Source of the DNA: CAZWUL01 sp964636625
GTDB lineage: Bacteria; Atribacterota; Phoenicimicrobiia; Phoenicimicrobiales; Stramentimicrobiaceae
Reading direction: 5' to 3'
Length of the DNA: 23,107 bases
NCBI GenBank assembly: GCA_964636625.1
Contig: CAZWUL010000015.1
Coordinates: 1-23,107 of the forward strand
In this document: one piece after another, positions 1-8,860 of the stretch
Numbering within the stretch: the first letter of the stretch is position 1
Layout of the letters: each line of letters starts with the position of its first letter
The notes under the pieces: model-generated
Told to the model about the DNA's origin: nothing
The model's input: only the letters and a program-made list of their open reading frames with translations
The model's database searches: none
Position numbers and translations under genes: made by a program

Positions 1-1259
1 AGGGTCAGATTTCCGGAAACCACAACCTCTTCATCTTTTTCTAAGCCCTGTAATACTTCAACCTGATTTCCCTGGCTAATACCGGCGACTACCAGTTTTT
101 GTTTTGCTATATCTTCTTCTATAACAAAGACATACAGCCCATCTCTTTTCCGGACCAATGCACTGCTCGAAATAATAAGAGTATCACTTTTTTCTCTTGT
201 TGTGATATTAGCTCTTGCGAAAACACCAGGGGGTATTTCTGTATCATAATTATTAATTTTAATTTTTGTTTCCATTGTTTTAGTAGATGGGTCAATCATT
301 ACACCTTTAAATGTTACTTCTCCTGAAAATGTATTCTGAGGAAAGGCATCAATAAATACTTCGGCTTCCTGCCCAATATAAATAGAACCAACGTCTTTTT
401 CAGATATACCAGTTACTAAATACAGTTCACTGGTATCGACAATTACCAGCAATGGAACTGCAGAAGAGACTATTTCTCCTGTTCTTGCCGTAACATTTGT
501 TATACTGCCATTAATTGGAGCTCTCACAATTGTATTATTCAATTGCGATTGAGCTAATTCCAGGGCAGACTGAGCCTGTCTAACCTGTGCTTCAACTACC
601 TTAATATCCTGCTCAGCTGCACCTTCAGTAACCATTTTATAACTCTCATTGGCAGACTGATATTGGGCCTCAGCAATTTCAAATTGGTTTTTTGCCTGCT
701 CAAATTGCTGTTCTGCAACAGCGCCTTCAGTAAATAATTTTTCCATGCGTTGATAATTTTCTCTGGCACTATCCAGGTTAATCTTAGTCTGACGAACTGC
801 TGCTTCAGCCTGGCTGATTTCCTGTGGCCTGGCTCCTGCCTTGACCTTTTCTAAAGAAGCCTGGGCAGAATCAAGCGTCGCTCTTGCCTGGGCAACCTGA
901 AGCCTAATTTGCTCATCATCCAAACGCATCAATACATCATCTTTTTGAACAATATCGCCTTCTTTAACAAGCAGTTCTTTTACCTGACCAACACTTTTTG
1001 GATATACCCTAACTGTTTCTCTGGGTTCTACTACCCCGGATACTGTTAAAAATAATTTGATATCACCTTCTTGTACTCTGCCTGTCTGAACTGGCACAAT
1101 TCTTATCTGTTGCTCTTCTTGCTGTTCCCGAGGAACATTATTACCTTCCTCTTCTATTGTTTTTTGTTCATATATTCGGCTGGTCACTTGAAAAACAATA
1201 AAAGCGATAATTATTATTAAAATTAAATAAAAAAAACGGCGTTTGGTAGTAGCTCTCAT
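1..1259 (-). CDS. Efflux periplasmic adaptor subunit, HlyD/RND membrane-fusion family (3' end beyond window)
   Basis: The frame is open from an ATG at 1259 to the window edge, giving 419 codons without a stop. Residues about 7-25 (RRFFYLILIIIIAFIVFQV) form one N-terminal membrane anchor. A lipoyl-like half follows (EPRETVRVYPKSVGQVKELL, then VKEGDIVQKDDVLMRLDD). Next come Ala/Gln/Glu-rich coiled coils and the second lipoyl half (APINGSITNVTARTGEIVS). The last part is the beta-barrel region (VFIDAFPQNTFSGEVTFKGV). Such adaptors bridge an inner-membrane RND or ABC pump to a TolC channel. The gene lies 40 bp behind the TolC-type gene in the same direction, so the two are probably co-transcribed, and the pump should lie just outside the window. 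Family adaptors are around 400-450 residues, so little is likely missing. The transported substrate cannot be inferred. Confidence 0.93.
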   Translation of the reverse strand, partial: MRATTKRRFFYLILIIIIAFIVFQVTSRIYEQKTIEEEGNNVPREQQEEQQIRIVPVQTGRVQEGDIKLFLTVSGVVEPRETVRVYPKSVGQVKELLVKEGDIVQKDDVLMRLDDEQIRLQVAQARATLDSAQASLEKVKAGARPQEISQAEAAVRQTKINLDSARENYQRMEKLFTEGAVAEQQFEQAKNQFEIAEAQYQSANESYKMVTEGAAEQDIKVVEAQVRQAQSALELAQSQLNNTIVRAPINGSITNVTARTGEIVSSAVPLLVIVDTSELYLVTGISEKDVGSIYIGQEAEVFIDAFPQNTFSGEVTFKGVMIDPSTKTMETKIKINNYDTEIPPGVFARANITTREKSDTLIISSSALVRKRDGLYVFVIEEDIAKQKLVVAGISQGNQVEVLQGLEKDEEVVVSGNLT

Positions 1260-1299
1260 CTAACCTGTGTCCTCTCTAAAAAACATATATTTTATTCTT

Positions 1300-2604
1300 T
1301 TACCATATTCCCATAGCTTTAATAAGGGCAGCATAACTTGTATTGTATTCATAAAGGGCATTTAGATGATTGCTTTCTGCTTCTATCAAAGCACTCTGGG
1401 CATCAATTACTTCAGTATTAGTAGCAATCCCTTCATTATACTTTACCTGGGCAATTCGAAAACTTTCCCTTGAATCTGCAATGCCCTGTTCTGTAATACT
1501 AATTAATTTTTCTGCTTCTTTCATGTTAAGAAAAGAAGATCTGACTTCAAATTCTATTAATTGCTCAACCTGTTTTTTGCCCTGTTCTACCTGGGATAGG
1601 TTTACTTCAGCCTGCCTGATTTTGGCATCATTAACCCCACCGTCAAATATGGGAATCTCTCCCATTATTGCCACCTGCCAGCCAGATAATCCTGTTTCCA
1701 TATTCATTACTACTTGAGGTCTTTTACTGCTTTTGGCTATATCTACCATACCTTCCATAATTATTCTTTGTTGTGCAATATTTTTTATTTCAGGGCGTGA
1801 ACTCTTGGCAACTTCCAAAGCCTCGGTAAGAGTAATTTCGCAAGCTTGATAGCTCAGATTATTCTGAAGTTCAACTTTGGTTTCAAGTTCGATACCCATA
1901 ATGGAATTTAAATTATATATTGCCAGATCAAAACCATTCTCAGCACGAACTAAGTTGTGCTCCAGATTGGAAAGCTGAGATTTTATTCTATTCAAATCAA
2001 TTGGGGCAATCATTCCCTCGGCTAACAATGCCTGGGAGGTTTCCATATGAGCATTAATCTGGGTCAATGCCTGCTCACTTACTTTGACCATTCCCTGGGC
2101 TTGTAACACGCGATAATAAGCATCTGTAGTCTTATAAATAACCTCTTGTTTTGTTTGTTCTACCTCATTCAGGGCAATTGACTGATTGGCTTGCGCCTGT
2201 TCGATATAAGACTCGATTTTCCCACCACTGTATAAGACTTTAGATATATTTACCGATATATGCGGAACACCCTGACCGGTGGAAAAAAGATAGCTAAAGT
2301 CACCTTCTGCAATTTTTTCCGGGTCAGGAGCATCATTCATTCTTATATATCCACCCTGCAATTTTGCGTTTATCTTTTTTGCACCCTCTGCTTCTTCGAC
2401 TTGCGCCTCTTTAACCTCAACCGAACTTTGAGAAATCTTGTAACCTAAATTATTCTCCAGTGCCATCTCAATGCAGTTATCCAGGCTTAAAACAATAGTA
2501 TTAGATGCCATGCTATTAACAGGATTTACCAAACATATGAGCACCATCAATCCTGATAGTATTCCTAACTTTTTTTTAGCAGTTTTTGCAGCTTTAATAA
2601 TCAT
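1300..2604 (-). CDS. TolC-family outer membrane efflux protein
   Basis: This 434-residue protein has a typical signal peptide (positive KAAKTAKKK, hydrophobic LGILSGLMVLICLV, cleavage probably near SMAS). Two OEP repeats follow, each starting near an LDNCIEMALENN or LTEALEVAKSSRPE motif, with long Gln/Glu-rich helices as in TolC. It should form the trimeric outer-membrane and periplasmic tunnel of a tripartite efflux or type I export system together with the adaptor encoded 40 bp downstream. The start is supported by a strong Shine-Dalgarno AAAGGAGGT at 2611-2619, 7 nt or less from the ATG. An outer-membrane protein here is the best evidence that this Firmicutes-like genome belongs to a diderm. 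The specific substrate is unknown, and the name tolC is not assigned because many paralogues exist. Confidence 0.93.
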   Translation of the reverse strand: MIIKAAKTAKKKLGILSGLMVLICLVNPVNSMASNTIVLSLDNCIEMALENNLGYKISQSSVEVKEAQVEEAEGAKKINAKLQGGYIRMNDAPDPEKIAEGDFSYLFSTGQGVPHISVNISKVLYSGGKIESYIEQAQANQSIALNEVEQTKQEVIYKTTDAYYRVLQAQGMVKVSEQALTQINAHMETSQALLAEGMIAPIDLNRIKSQLSNLEHNLVRAENGFDLAIYNLNSIMGIELETKVELQNNLSYQACEITLTEALEVAKSSRPEIKNIAQQRIIMEGMVDIAKSSKRPQVVMNMETGLSGWQVAIMGEIPIFDGGVNDAKIRQAEVNLSQVEQGKKQVEQLIEFEVRSSFLNMKEAEKLISITEQGIADSRESFRIAQVKYNEGIATNTEVIDAQSALIEAESNHLNALYEYNTSYAALIKAMGIW

Positions 2605-2610
2605 AACCAG

Positions 2611-2639
2611 ACCTCCTTTAAAATCCGTATATTATTATA
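2611..2639 (-). promoter_or_regulatory. Putative -10 element and strong ribosome-binding site of the TolC gene
   Basis: A perfect TATAAT lies at 2634-2639 (read on the minus strand), and AAAGGAGGT lies at 2611-2619 just before the ATG. The region 17 nt upstream of the TATAAT is T-rich without a good TTGACA, so promoter activity is an inference. The ribosome-binding site is clear. The 70-bp gap after mazG shows no terminator, so read-through from mazG is also possible. Confidence 0.4.
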
Positions 2640-2674
2640 CAGACCATAATATAAAAAAAAGAAAATTCTTAATT

Positions 2675-3076
2675 TTAATTAGTTTTATTATTTTCCTTTT
2701 CTTCTTTTTTCATTTTTTTCCATACCAGCAATGCCTCTTCGGGGGTTTTGACACTTACATTACCAAATACATGAGGATGTCTCCGAATAAACTTTTCTTT
2801 GGCTCCCTTTAATACCTGCTCGTAATCAAACAAGCCAGACTCATGCGCGATTTGAATCTCCATTAAAACATCCATTAACAGGTCACCCAGTTCTTCACAA
2901 AGATTCTGATAATCCTCATTGTTTACTGCCTCCTGAACTTCCTGGGCTTCTTCTATAATATTAGGAATCATTGAATCCAGAGTCTGTTTTTTATCCCATA
3001 AACAGCCATCCGGTCCTCTTAATTTAGCAATAATTGAAATCAAATCTGAAAATAAATCTTTTTCTATCTCGTGCAT
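2675..3076 (-). CDS. mazG: MazG-family nucleoside triphosphate pyrophosphohydrolase (single domain)
   Basis: MazG hydrolyses (d)NTPs to NMP and pyrophosphate, a house-cleaning activity. Residues 21-32 (GPDGCLWDKKQT) match the family signature, usually GCPWD, with Leu replacing Pro here. The metal-binding pair EEAQE (42-46) and EELGD (61-65) are present, and RRHPHVFG follows near 95-105. At 133 residues it holds only one MazG domain, whereas the E. coli enzyme has two in about 260 residues. The C-terminus is a Lys/Glu/Asn-rich tail. A GGAAAGGAAG ribosome-binding region precedes the ATG. Its place downstream of mfd matches the position of yabN in Bacillus. Confidence 0.92.
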   Translation of the reverse strand: MHEIEKDLFSDLISIIAKLRGPDGCLWDKKQTLDSMIPNIIEEAQEVQEAVNNEDYQNLCEELGDLLMDVLMEIQIAHESGLFDYEQVLKGAKEKFIRRHPHVFGNVSVKTPEEALLVWKKMKKEEKENNKTN

Positions 3077-3166
3077 CTAAAAGTAAACTTCCTTTCCAAA
3101 AGCAAACATCGCACCTGCAAAGCGGGTAGCTTTAACAACTTTATAGTTCAGGTATAAAATTATCAT
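3077..3166 (-). CDS. Possible 29-residue small ORF whose stop abuts the mazG start
   Basis: An ATG at 3166 opens a 29-codon frame ending in TAG at 3077-3079, directly next to the mazG ATG. The C-terminal end reads VVKATRFAGAMFAFGKEVYF, which looks more protein-like than random AT-rich sequence, and the mazG ribosome-binding site lies inside it. There is no Shine-Dalgarno before its own ATG, and a TAA closes the frame not far upstream. It could be a translationally coupled small protein, the 3' remnant of a longer gene that once stood here (Bacillus has spoVT and a flippase gene at this place), or chance. I do not recognise the sequence. Confidence 0.22.
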   Translation of the reverse strand: MIILYLNYKVVKATRFAGAMFAFGKEVYF

Positions 3167-3651
3167 ATAGCATATAGCTTTTCTAAATCTCTTTTATGGT
3201 AGAATTAATTTATTTACCCATTACCAACTTCCAATAAAGTGGTTTTCTATTGTTAAATAAATAACACTTTTCAATTGCAATTATTTTGCTTTTTAAACAT
3301 ACTATATTATATTATTAAAAAATAAAAAGTGCTTAAAAAAAATATAAAATTTTTATAAAAATTCTTTACTGCTTCACTGTTCAGGATTAATAAGATAAAT
3401 GAAATAAATCATTTTTATTAATACCAATTCCTGCAAATTTACAGAAATATTCATATCTTTTATATATTAAAATTCTACATAACCGGGTAATCGGGTAATT
3501 AAACACTATATGCAAAAATATTGATATAAAAGTGATAATTAATTATATGAAAAACAGGTAATTTTTCTTAGTTTATGCCAGATATAATACTAACTCATTA
3601 TGTTTAAATAGCATTATCCCCAAATCGATTATAGCACTACTGTCAATTAAT
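3167..3651 (-). other. AT-rich intergenic region between mfd and mazG
   Basis: I see no gene here on either strand; all frames are short and broken. A short tandem CGGGTAAT CGGGTAAT occurs at about 3483-3498, and A/T runs dominate. In Bacillus-type gene order this slot holds spoVT and a flippase gene, so loss of genes is a reasonable explanation. No intrinsic terminator for mfd is evident. Confidence 0.5.
3628..3636 (-). promoter_or_regulatory. Extended -10 promoter candidate after mfd
   Basis: On the minus strand TGC-TATAAT forms an extended -10 element just after the mfd stop codon. The TTGACA a few bases upstream is too close (7 nt) to act as its -35, so the promoter would rely on the TGN extension. 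It could drive mazG with a long leader of about 540 nt. This is inference only. Confidence 0.28.
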
Positions 3652-6600
3652 TCAGTTGAAAAGACTATCTAATAAACGATTACTCTCGTATAAAATATTT
3701 TCACCATTATTAGTATTTTTATTTGAACTTCCTGCATACAATTTTAATTCATAATGGGAACCTTTTTTGTAATTTCTAAATGAGAATTTATTCTGATTTA
3801 TTTTGTTCAGTTTCTTCATAATAGGGGAACCTGTTTCATATTTCAAGGAAAGATGATTAGGTGTTATCCTGACCTGGTGAACACCCTCTTTCTGTAATTT
3901 CAATTTCAGAGTAATAGTATCAATAAGATTCTGTACTTCTGCTGGGAATGGCCCATAAATATCTTTTAAACCTTTGCTGATATCGGAAAGTTCGCTTTCG
4001 GTTTTAACCTGACTCAATTGTTGATAATAGGATACCCTGTTTTCGGAATCAAAAATGTAATACTCAGGAATATAGGTATCCAGCCTTACTTCCATTTCAA
4101 ACTCTTTTTCATGCTCTCGAATTTTACCTGAATCAATTTGTTTCAGCTTATCAATGCTATCTTCCAGTAACTGACAATAAAAATTAAAACCAATTTCACT
4201 TACAAATCCATGCTGTTCCTTGCCTAATAAATTACCAGCTCCTCTTATTTCAAGGTCACGCATTGCCAGCCTGTAACCTGAGCCCAAATCACTAAACTCC
4301 CGGATTGCCTGTAGTCGTTTTTCGGCATTTTCTGTTAAAACAGTCCGGGATGGATAAAGCAAATAAGCATAGGCTCTTCTGTCTGAACGGCCTACTCGGC
4401 CACGCAGCTGGTATAGTTGAGCCAGACCAAATTTATGGGCATCATCAATAATTATTGTATTCACATTGGGAATATCAAGCCCAATTTCAATAATAGTGGT
4501 GCAAACTAAAACATCATGTTTTCTATTAAAAAAATCAATCATAATAGTCTCTAATTCTTCTTCTGGCATTTGGCCATGAGCAGTAACAATTCTGGCTTCT
4601 GGTATAATATTTTTTAATTTGTTGGCGACTTCAGCAATGTCTTCAACTCTATTATGCACAAAAAAAACCTGCCCTCCTCTTTCAATTTCACGTCTAACAG
4701 CCTCTTGAATTATTTTATCATTTTTTTCTTTTAAATAAGTAATAATAGGCAAACGCAGCTCAGGGGGAGTATTCATAAGGCTCATCTCTCTTACCCCAAT
4801 TAAAGAAAAATAAAGTGTTCTTGGAATTGGAGTTGCAGTCAGGGTAAGAGAATCAATCTGTTCTTTTAATTTTTTGATTCTTTCTTTATGAATAACGCCA
4901 AAACGCTGTTCTTCATCTACTATTAATAATCCTAAATCATTAAACACAATATCTTCCTGAACAAGCCGATGAGTTCCGATAATTATATCAATTTTCCCGT
5001 TTTTTAAATCTGCAATAATTTCCTGTTGTTCTTTTTTTGTTTTGAATCGGGAAAGCATCTCTATTCTCACTGGAAAAGGTTTCAAACGTTCGCTAAAATT
5101 TTCCCAATGCTGTTGAACCAAGATGGTAGTAGGAGCTAATACTGCTACCTGTTTACTATCCATAACTGCCTTAAATGCAGCTCTTATAGCAATTTCTGTC
5201 TTACCATAACCAACATCACCGCAGATTAACCTTTCCATTGGCTCATTTGATTCCATATCTCTTTTGACATCCAGCAAGGCTTTCCCCTGGTCTGGAGTTT
5301 CTTCAAAAGGAAAAGCCATCTCTAACTCCTGCTGCCATACTGAGTCATCGGAAAACGAGAATCCCAGTATTTCTTTCCGCACCTTGTATAACTCAAATAA
5401 TTCCCTGGCAGTCTTCTGGATAAATGTTTTAACTCTTTTTTTAACTCTTTTCCAGGAGCTCCCTCCTAAACGATATAATTTGGGTACCTGCCCTCCAACC
5501 CCGATATATTTATGAACAAGGTTTAGCTGGTCTACCGGAACATATAACTCATCATCTTCAGCGTATTTTATAAGGATATAATCCTTGCTTACCCCATCCC
5601 TTTTTCTTGGGAAAATACCTGCATAACGGCCAATCCCGTGTTGGATATGAACCACATAATCGCCAATTTTTAATTCATCAACATGATGAAAAGACCTGCC
5701 CTGGTATTTTTTAGTATGATATCTTTTATCTCTTTCTCTACCAAAAATTTCCTGGTCAGTAATTACAATAAACTTTAAAGAAGGAATAGAAAATCCATAA
5801 TTCACCTTTCCATAACTCAGGCATAAATAATCAGGATTAACCTGTGCTTCGATTAATGGTGTTAAATGGTAATTATTAATATCTCGAGCAGCTAATATTT
5901 CTGCTAAACGTATAGCTCTTCCTTTATTGCTGGTTAATATTAATATATTTTGTTTTTCTCTTATCCACTGTTCTAAATCTTTAAAAAATAAATCTAACTG
6001 TCCAAAATAATTTCTGGCTAATGTAGTGTCAATTTGGTATTCTTCTAAGGTAAATTCCTCAAAATAATCTTGTTTTTTGTTTTCCGGAAGTGAATCTAAA
6101 ATAATGACCTGCTTATTTTGGTAAATTATATTTTCCAGTTGCTCCCATTTTAGATAATAAAAATCTGGTGGTAAAATCTTTCGGGGGTTGTCCTGTACTT
6201 TATTTAAGTAATCTGAATAAATCTCTTTTTCATATTTTTTTATCCTCTTTTCAAATTCAGAATATTGCTGGATAATGATATTGGTATCAGCAGGCAAATA
6301 ATCAAAAAAAGAGCTGCTCCTTATATCTTTTTTATTGTTATCTGGATCTGGCAAATTATATATTTCTTTTTGAGGTAGGAGAGATATTTCACTAACTTGA
6401 TTAATAGAGCGCTGAGATTCTAAATCAAAAAAACGTATAGATTCAATATAATTACCATTTAATTCAATTCTAATTGGGTTTTCTTCAGTAAATGGGAAGA
6501 TATCAATGATTCCCCCGCGCTGACTGAACTGACCTGGATGTTCAATCATATAAGAATTTTGATAGTCTTGCTCAAGAAGGTGATTTATAAATTGTTCTGG

Positions 6601-7098
6601 CAATAATTGGTCCTGAACTTTTAACTTTTTATATTGCTTGTTAAAATCCTTAACTGGCATTATTCTGGATAATATTGCCTGGTAATTGCTCACTATTATT
6701 AACGGGTATTCATTACTGGCTTTCTCAGAAGCACTATTGTCTTGCAACAATGCCAGCAAGCTTAATACTTTCATTCTTTGTTGAATTATTTTGCTATCCC
6801 TGCTGATATCCTCATAGGGCAAAACCTCAAAAGAGGGAAAAATGAAAATATTTTTATTCTCCTGCAAGCCGGTAAAACTGACGATATCCTGATAAAAGTG
6901 CAGGGCGCTTTCTCTATCTTGAGCAAGATAAAGAAAAGTAGAATTATTTTTTTCTTCACCTGCTAATGATGAAATAAAAAAAGGTTTTGCACTTCCCTGC
7001 AAACCTCTTACAATTAGTTGCTTGCTCTTTTCTTGTCGAAAATCCCGTATTAACTCTCTATAAACTCTATTATTATTCCATAATTCATTTAATTTCAT
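3652..7098 (-). CDS. mfd: Transcription-repair coupling factor Mfd
   Basis: Mfd is a DNA translocase that removes RNA polymerase stalled at lesions and recruits UvrA. The 1148 residues carry the full domain order. The N-terminal UvrB-like module spans about 1-350, including FSQRGGIIDIFPF near 191-203. The CarD-like RNA-polymerase interaction domain (IGDYVVHIQHGIGRYAGIF) is around 478-496. The translocase has Walker A GDVGYGKTE at 627-635, the DEEQ box at 728-731 (LLIVDEEQRFGV), TATPIPRTLYFSL at 754-766 and GRVGRSDRRAYAYLLY at 900-915. The C-terminal D7 regulatory region follows. Length agrees with the family (about 1150). A weak GGTAAGG precedes the ATG. An intrinsic terminator lies only about 13 nt before the start codon, so expression probably depends on read-through or a promoter overlapping the hairpin. 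Confidence 0.98.
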   Translation of the reverse strand: MKLNELWNNNRVYRELIRDFRQEKSKQLIVRGLQGSAKPFFISSLAGEEKNNSTFLYLAQDRESALHFYQDIVSFTGLQENKNIFIFPSFEVLPYEDISRDSKIIQQRMKVLSLLALLQDNSASEKASNEYPLIIVSNYQAILSRIMPVKDFNKQYKKLKVQDQLLPEQFINHLLEQDYQNSYMIEHPGQFSQRGGIIDIFPFTEENPIRIELNGNYIESIRFFDLESQRSINQVSEISLLPQKEIYNLPDPDNNKKDIRSSSFFDYLPADTNIIIQQYSEFEKRIKKYEKEIYSDYLNKVQDNPRKILPPDFYYLKWEQLENIIYQNKQVIILDSLPENKKQDYFEEFTLEEYQIDTTLARNYFGQLDLFFKDLEQWIREKQNILILTSNKGRAIRLAEILAARDINNYHLTPLIEAQVNPDYLCLSYGKVNYGFSIPSLKFIVITDQEIFGRERDKRYHTKKYQGRSFHHVDELKIGDYVVHIQHGIGRYAGIFPRKRDGVSKDYILIKYAEDDELYVPVDQLNLVHKYIGVGGQVPKLYRLGGSSWKRVKKRVKTFIQKTARELFELYKVRKEILGFSFSDDSVWQQELEMAFPFEETPDQGKALLDVKRDMESNEPMERLICGDVGYGKTEIAIRAAFKAVMDSKQVAVLAPTTILVQQHWENFSERLKPFPVRIEMLSRFKTKKEQQEIIADLKNGKIDIIIGTHRLVQEDIVFNDLGLLIVDEEQRFGVIHKERIKKLKEQIDSLTLTATPIPRTLYFSLIGVREMSLMNTPPELRLPIITYLKEKNDKIIQEAVRREIERGGQVFFVHNRVEDIAEVANKLKNIIPEARIVTAHGQMPEEELETIMIDFFNRKHDVLVCTTIIEIGLDIPNVNTIIIDDAHKFGLAQLYQLRGRVGRSDRRAYAYLLYPSRTVLTENAEKRLQAIREFSDLGSGYRLAMRDLEIRGAGNLLGKEQHGFVSEIGFNFYCQLLEDSIDKLKQIDSGKIREHEKEFEMEVRLDTYIPEYYIFDSENRVSYYQQLSQVKTESELSDISKGLKDIYGPFPAEVQNLIDTITLKLKLQKEGVHQVRITPNHLSLKYETGSPIMKKLNKINQNKFSFRNYKKGSHYELKLYAGSSNKNTNNGENILYESNRLLDSLFN

Positions 7099-7110
7099 TT
7101 ATCCTTACCT

Positions 7111-7143
7111 GGAAAAGAAAAGGCTTTGAATTTATCAAAGCCT
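7111..7143 (-). terminator. Intrinsic terminator after pfkA, immediately upstream of mfd
   Basis: On the minus strand AGGCTTTGA and TCAAAGCCT form a perfect 9-bp stem (7121-7129 with 7135-7143) around a 5-nt loop, followed by TTTTCTTTTCC. The T-tract ends about 12 nt before the mfd ATG, so the mfd ribosome-binding site starts where the terminator stops. It can act as the end of the rplY-pth-pfkA unit and as an attenuator for mfd. Confidence 0.85.
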
Positions 7144-7190
7144 GAATTCTTGTACTATATAAAATTGTCCAGCTGTATTTTAAAATAATA

Positions 7191-8156
7191 TTATTGAGCA
7201 AGAATATTTGCTAATTCATACATAGTTCTTCGAAGCTCATTTTTCCTTGCAAGAACCTGGGCCAGGGGCATGACCTTAATTTCATTTCCAAATAAACCGA
7301 CCATATGATGGTCTTTTTTATCTAACAATTGTTCAACTGCTGCGGCACCCAAGCGACTGGCAAGAATCCGGTCAAAAGCAGATGGGAACCCGCCTCTTTG
7401 TAAGTAGCCTAAAACCGTTACTCTCATTTCAAAGCCAATCTTGTCCTCCAGGTATTTACCTATATCATAAACATCTCCTGCTCCTTCTGCCACCAGGATG
7501 ATACAGTGGGATTTTCCCCTGTGATAACCTTTTTTCATTTTATTGCTTACATCATCAAGATTAGCCGGAAACTCGGGTACAAGAACATGCTCTGCCCCGC
7601 CTGCAATACCACTCATCAATGCAAGATACCCAGAATTTCTTCCCATAACCTCAATAATAAATGCCCGACGGTGAGATGAAGCAGTATCTTTTATTTTATC
7701 TATTGCTGATATGACTGTATTTAGTGCCGTATCAACACCAATACACATATCAGTACCATAAAGGTCATTATCAATGGTCGCAGGCAAACATATAACCGGG
7801 AACTGTTCTAATTGATAGAGGTCTAAGGCACCGGCCATTGATCCATTACCACCGATTACAACCAATGCATCAATCTGATTTTCTCTTAGGATATTTGCTG
7901 CTTTTTGGACTCCCTCTTTTCTTTTGAATTCTTCACTACGGGAAGTCATTAAAAGTGTGCCGCCATGCTGCATTATTCCGCCTACACTTTTCAGGTTAAG
8001 TGGTAATAATTTTTTTTCTAATAATCCCTGATAGCCGTAGTGGATTCCAATAACCTCAAGATTATTATGCACTCCGGTACGGACAACTGCCCGCACCGCT
8101 GCATTCATTCCAGGGGAATCCCCACCACTTGTTAAAACAGCAATTTTATTAATCAT
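7191..8156 (-). CDS. pfkA: 6-phosphofructokinase, PfkA family
   Basis: It phosphorylates fructose 6-phosphate to fructose 1,6-bisphosphate in glycolysis. I place the start at the ATG at 8156 (MINKIAVLTSGGDSPGMNAA), which matches PfkA N-termini and gives 321 residues, the usual length. The same frame stays open to 8285, but that extension would overlap pth by 71 bp and has no family counterpart. SGGDSPGMN (10-18), TSRSEEF (71-77), ATIDND with the catalytic Asp at 129, GVDTALNT (140-147) and EVMGRNSGY are visible. Two donor-site positions differ from the usual ATP enzyme: GGDGS reads GGNGS (102-106) and GTIDND reads ATIDND (126-131). They also differ from the Asp/Lys pair of PPi-dependent enzymes, so donor preference is open. 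A possible AAAGG lies 14 nt before the ATG. pfkA is not a usual member of this conserved cluster. Confidence 0.93.
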   Translation of the reverse strand: MINKIAVLTSGGDSPGMNAAVRAVVRTGVHNNLEVIGIHYGYQGLLEKKLLPLNLKSVGGIMQHGGTLLMTSRSEEFKRKEGVQKAANILRENQIDALVVIGGNGSMAGALDLYQLEQFPVICLPATIDNDLYGTDMCIGVDTALNTVISAIDKIKDTASSHRRAFIIEVMGRNSGYLALMSGIAGGAEHVLVPEFPANLDDVSNKMKKGYHRGKSHCIILVAEGAGDVYDIGKYLEDKIGFEMRVTVLGYLQRGGFPSAFDRILASRLGAAAVEQLLDKKDHHMVGLFGNEIKVMPLAQVLARKNELRRTMYELANILAQ

Positions 8157-8214
8157 TTTTATATTTTTAACCTTTATTAAGTTAGCTGAGTATTTTTTAT
8201 ATTCAGAATATAGC

Positions 8215-8820
8215 TCATTTTTCACTTTCATCAGAATTGTTTTTTTCTGTCCGATTATATTCCCGCATGGCATACTCAAAACCATTATTTAAAATGTCTT
8301 CCAGGGCTTGAACCGCTCTACTTATTATTTTCGGCAAATTTTGTTCTTCTTCCGGTAAAAAATTGGATAATACAAAAGAAGGGTGATCCATATTTTGCAA
8401 TAGTGAATCATTTTTAATTCCGATTCGTAAACGAGGAAACTCTTCAGTTCCCAGTGATTGGATAATTGACTCAATACCACGGTGACCACCAGAACTTCCC
8501 CGTAACCGCACTCTTAAATTACCCAATGACAGATGAATATCATCATAAACAACTAATATTTGCTCTTCAGAGATACCATAGTAGTTAATTATCTGCTTAA
8601 CTGCCCTGCCGCTAAGATTCATATAAGTTTGTGGTTTGACAAATAACATTTTTTGTTTTTCAAACTGATACTGTAAAACTTGAGAAAAAAATTTATTTTT
8701 CCATTTGCTTTCTATCCCAATATTGTTAGCAACAAGCTCATCCAGAACTCTAAACCCGATATTATGCCTGCTAAATTGATATTTTAACCCTGGATTCCCT
8801 AATCCAACAATTACTCTCAC
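8215..8820 (-). CDS. pth: Peptidyl-tRNA hydrolase
   Basis: Pth releases peptides from peptidyl-tRNA that has dropped off the ribosome. The 201 residues begin MRVIVGLGNPGLKYQFSRHN with the GNPG motif at 8-11 and the catalytic His at 19. VKPQTYMNLSG follows, then VVYDDIHLSLGNLRVR and GSSGGHRGIESI, all diagnostic. The start codon is GTG (8818-8820), preceded by AAGG about 10 nt upstream. It follows rplY by 40 bp as in the Bacillus ctc-spoVC pair and is probably co-transcribed with it. The C-terminus (REYNRTEKNNSDESEK) is slightly longer and more charged than usual. Confidence 0.97.
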   Translation of the reverse strand: MRVIVGLGNPGLKYQFSRHNIGFRVLDELVANNIGIESKWKNKFFSQVLQYQFEKQKMLFVKPQTYMNLSGRAVKQIINYYGISEEQILVVYDDIHLSLGNLRVRLRGSSGGHRGIESIIQSLGTEEFPRLRIGIKNDSLLQNMDHPSFVLSNFLPEEEQNLPKIISRAVQALEDILNNGFEYAMREYNRTEKNNSDESEK

Positions 8821-8860
8821 AACACCACAACCTTAGCTATAATTAATTTCAGAATTGGTA

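Noticed and set aside
99..326. Plus-strand Cys/Phe-rich ORF at the window start
   Set aside because: Antisense to the efflux adaptor, whose continuous frame and domain structure are clear.
8157..8285. N-terminal extension of pfkA by 43 residues
   Set aside because: It would overlap pth by 71 bp and the family start MINKIAVLTSGGD begins at 8156.
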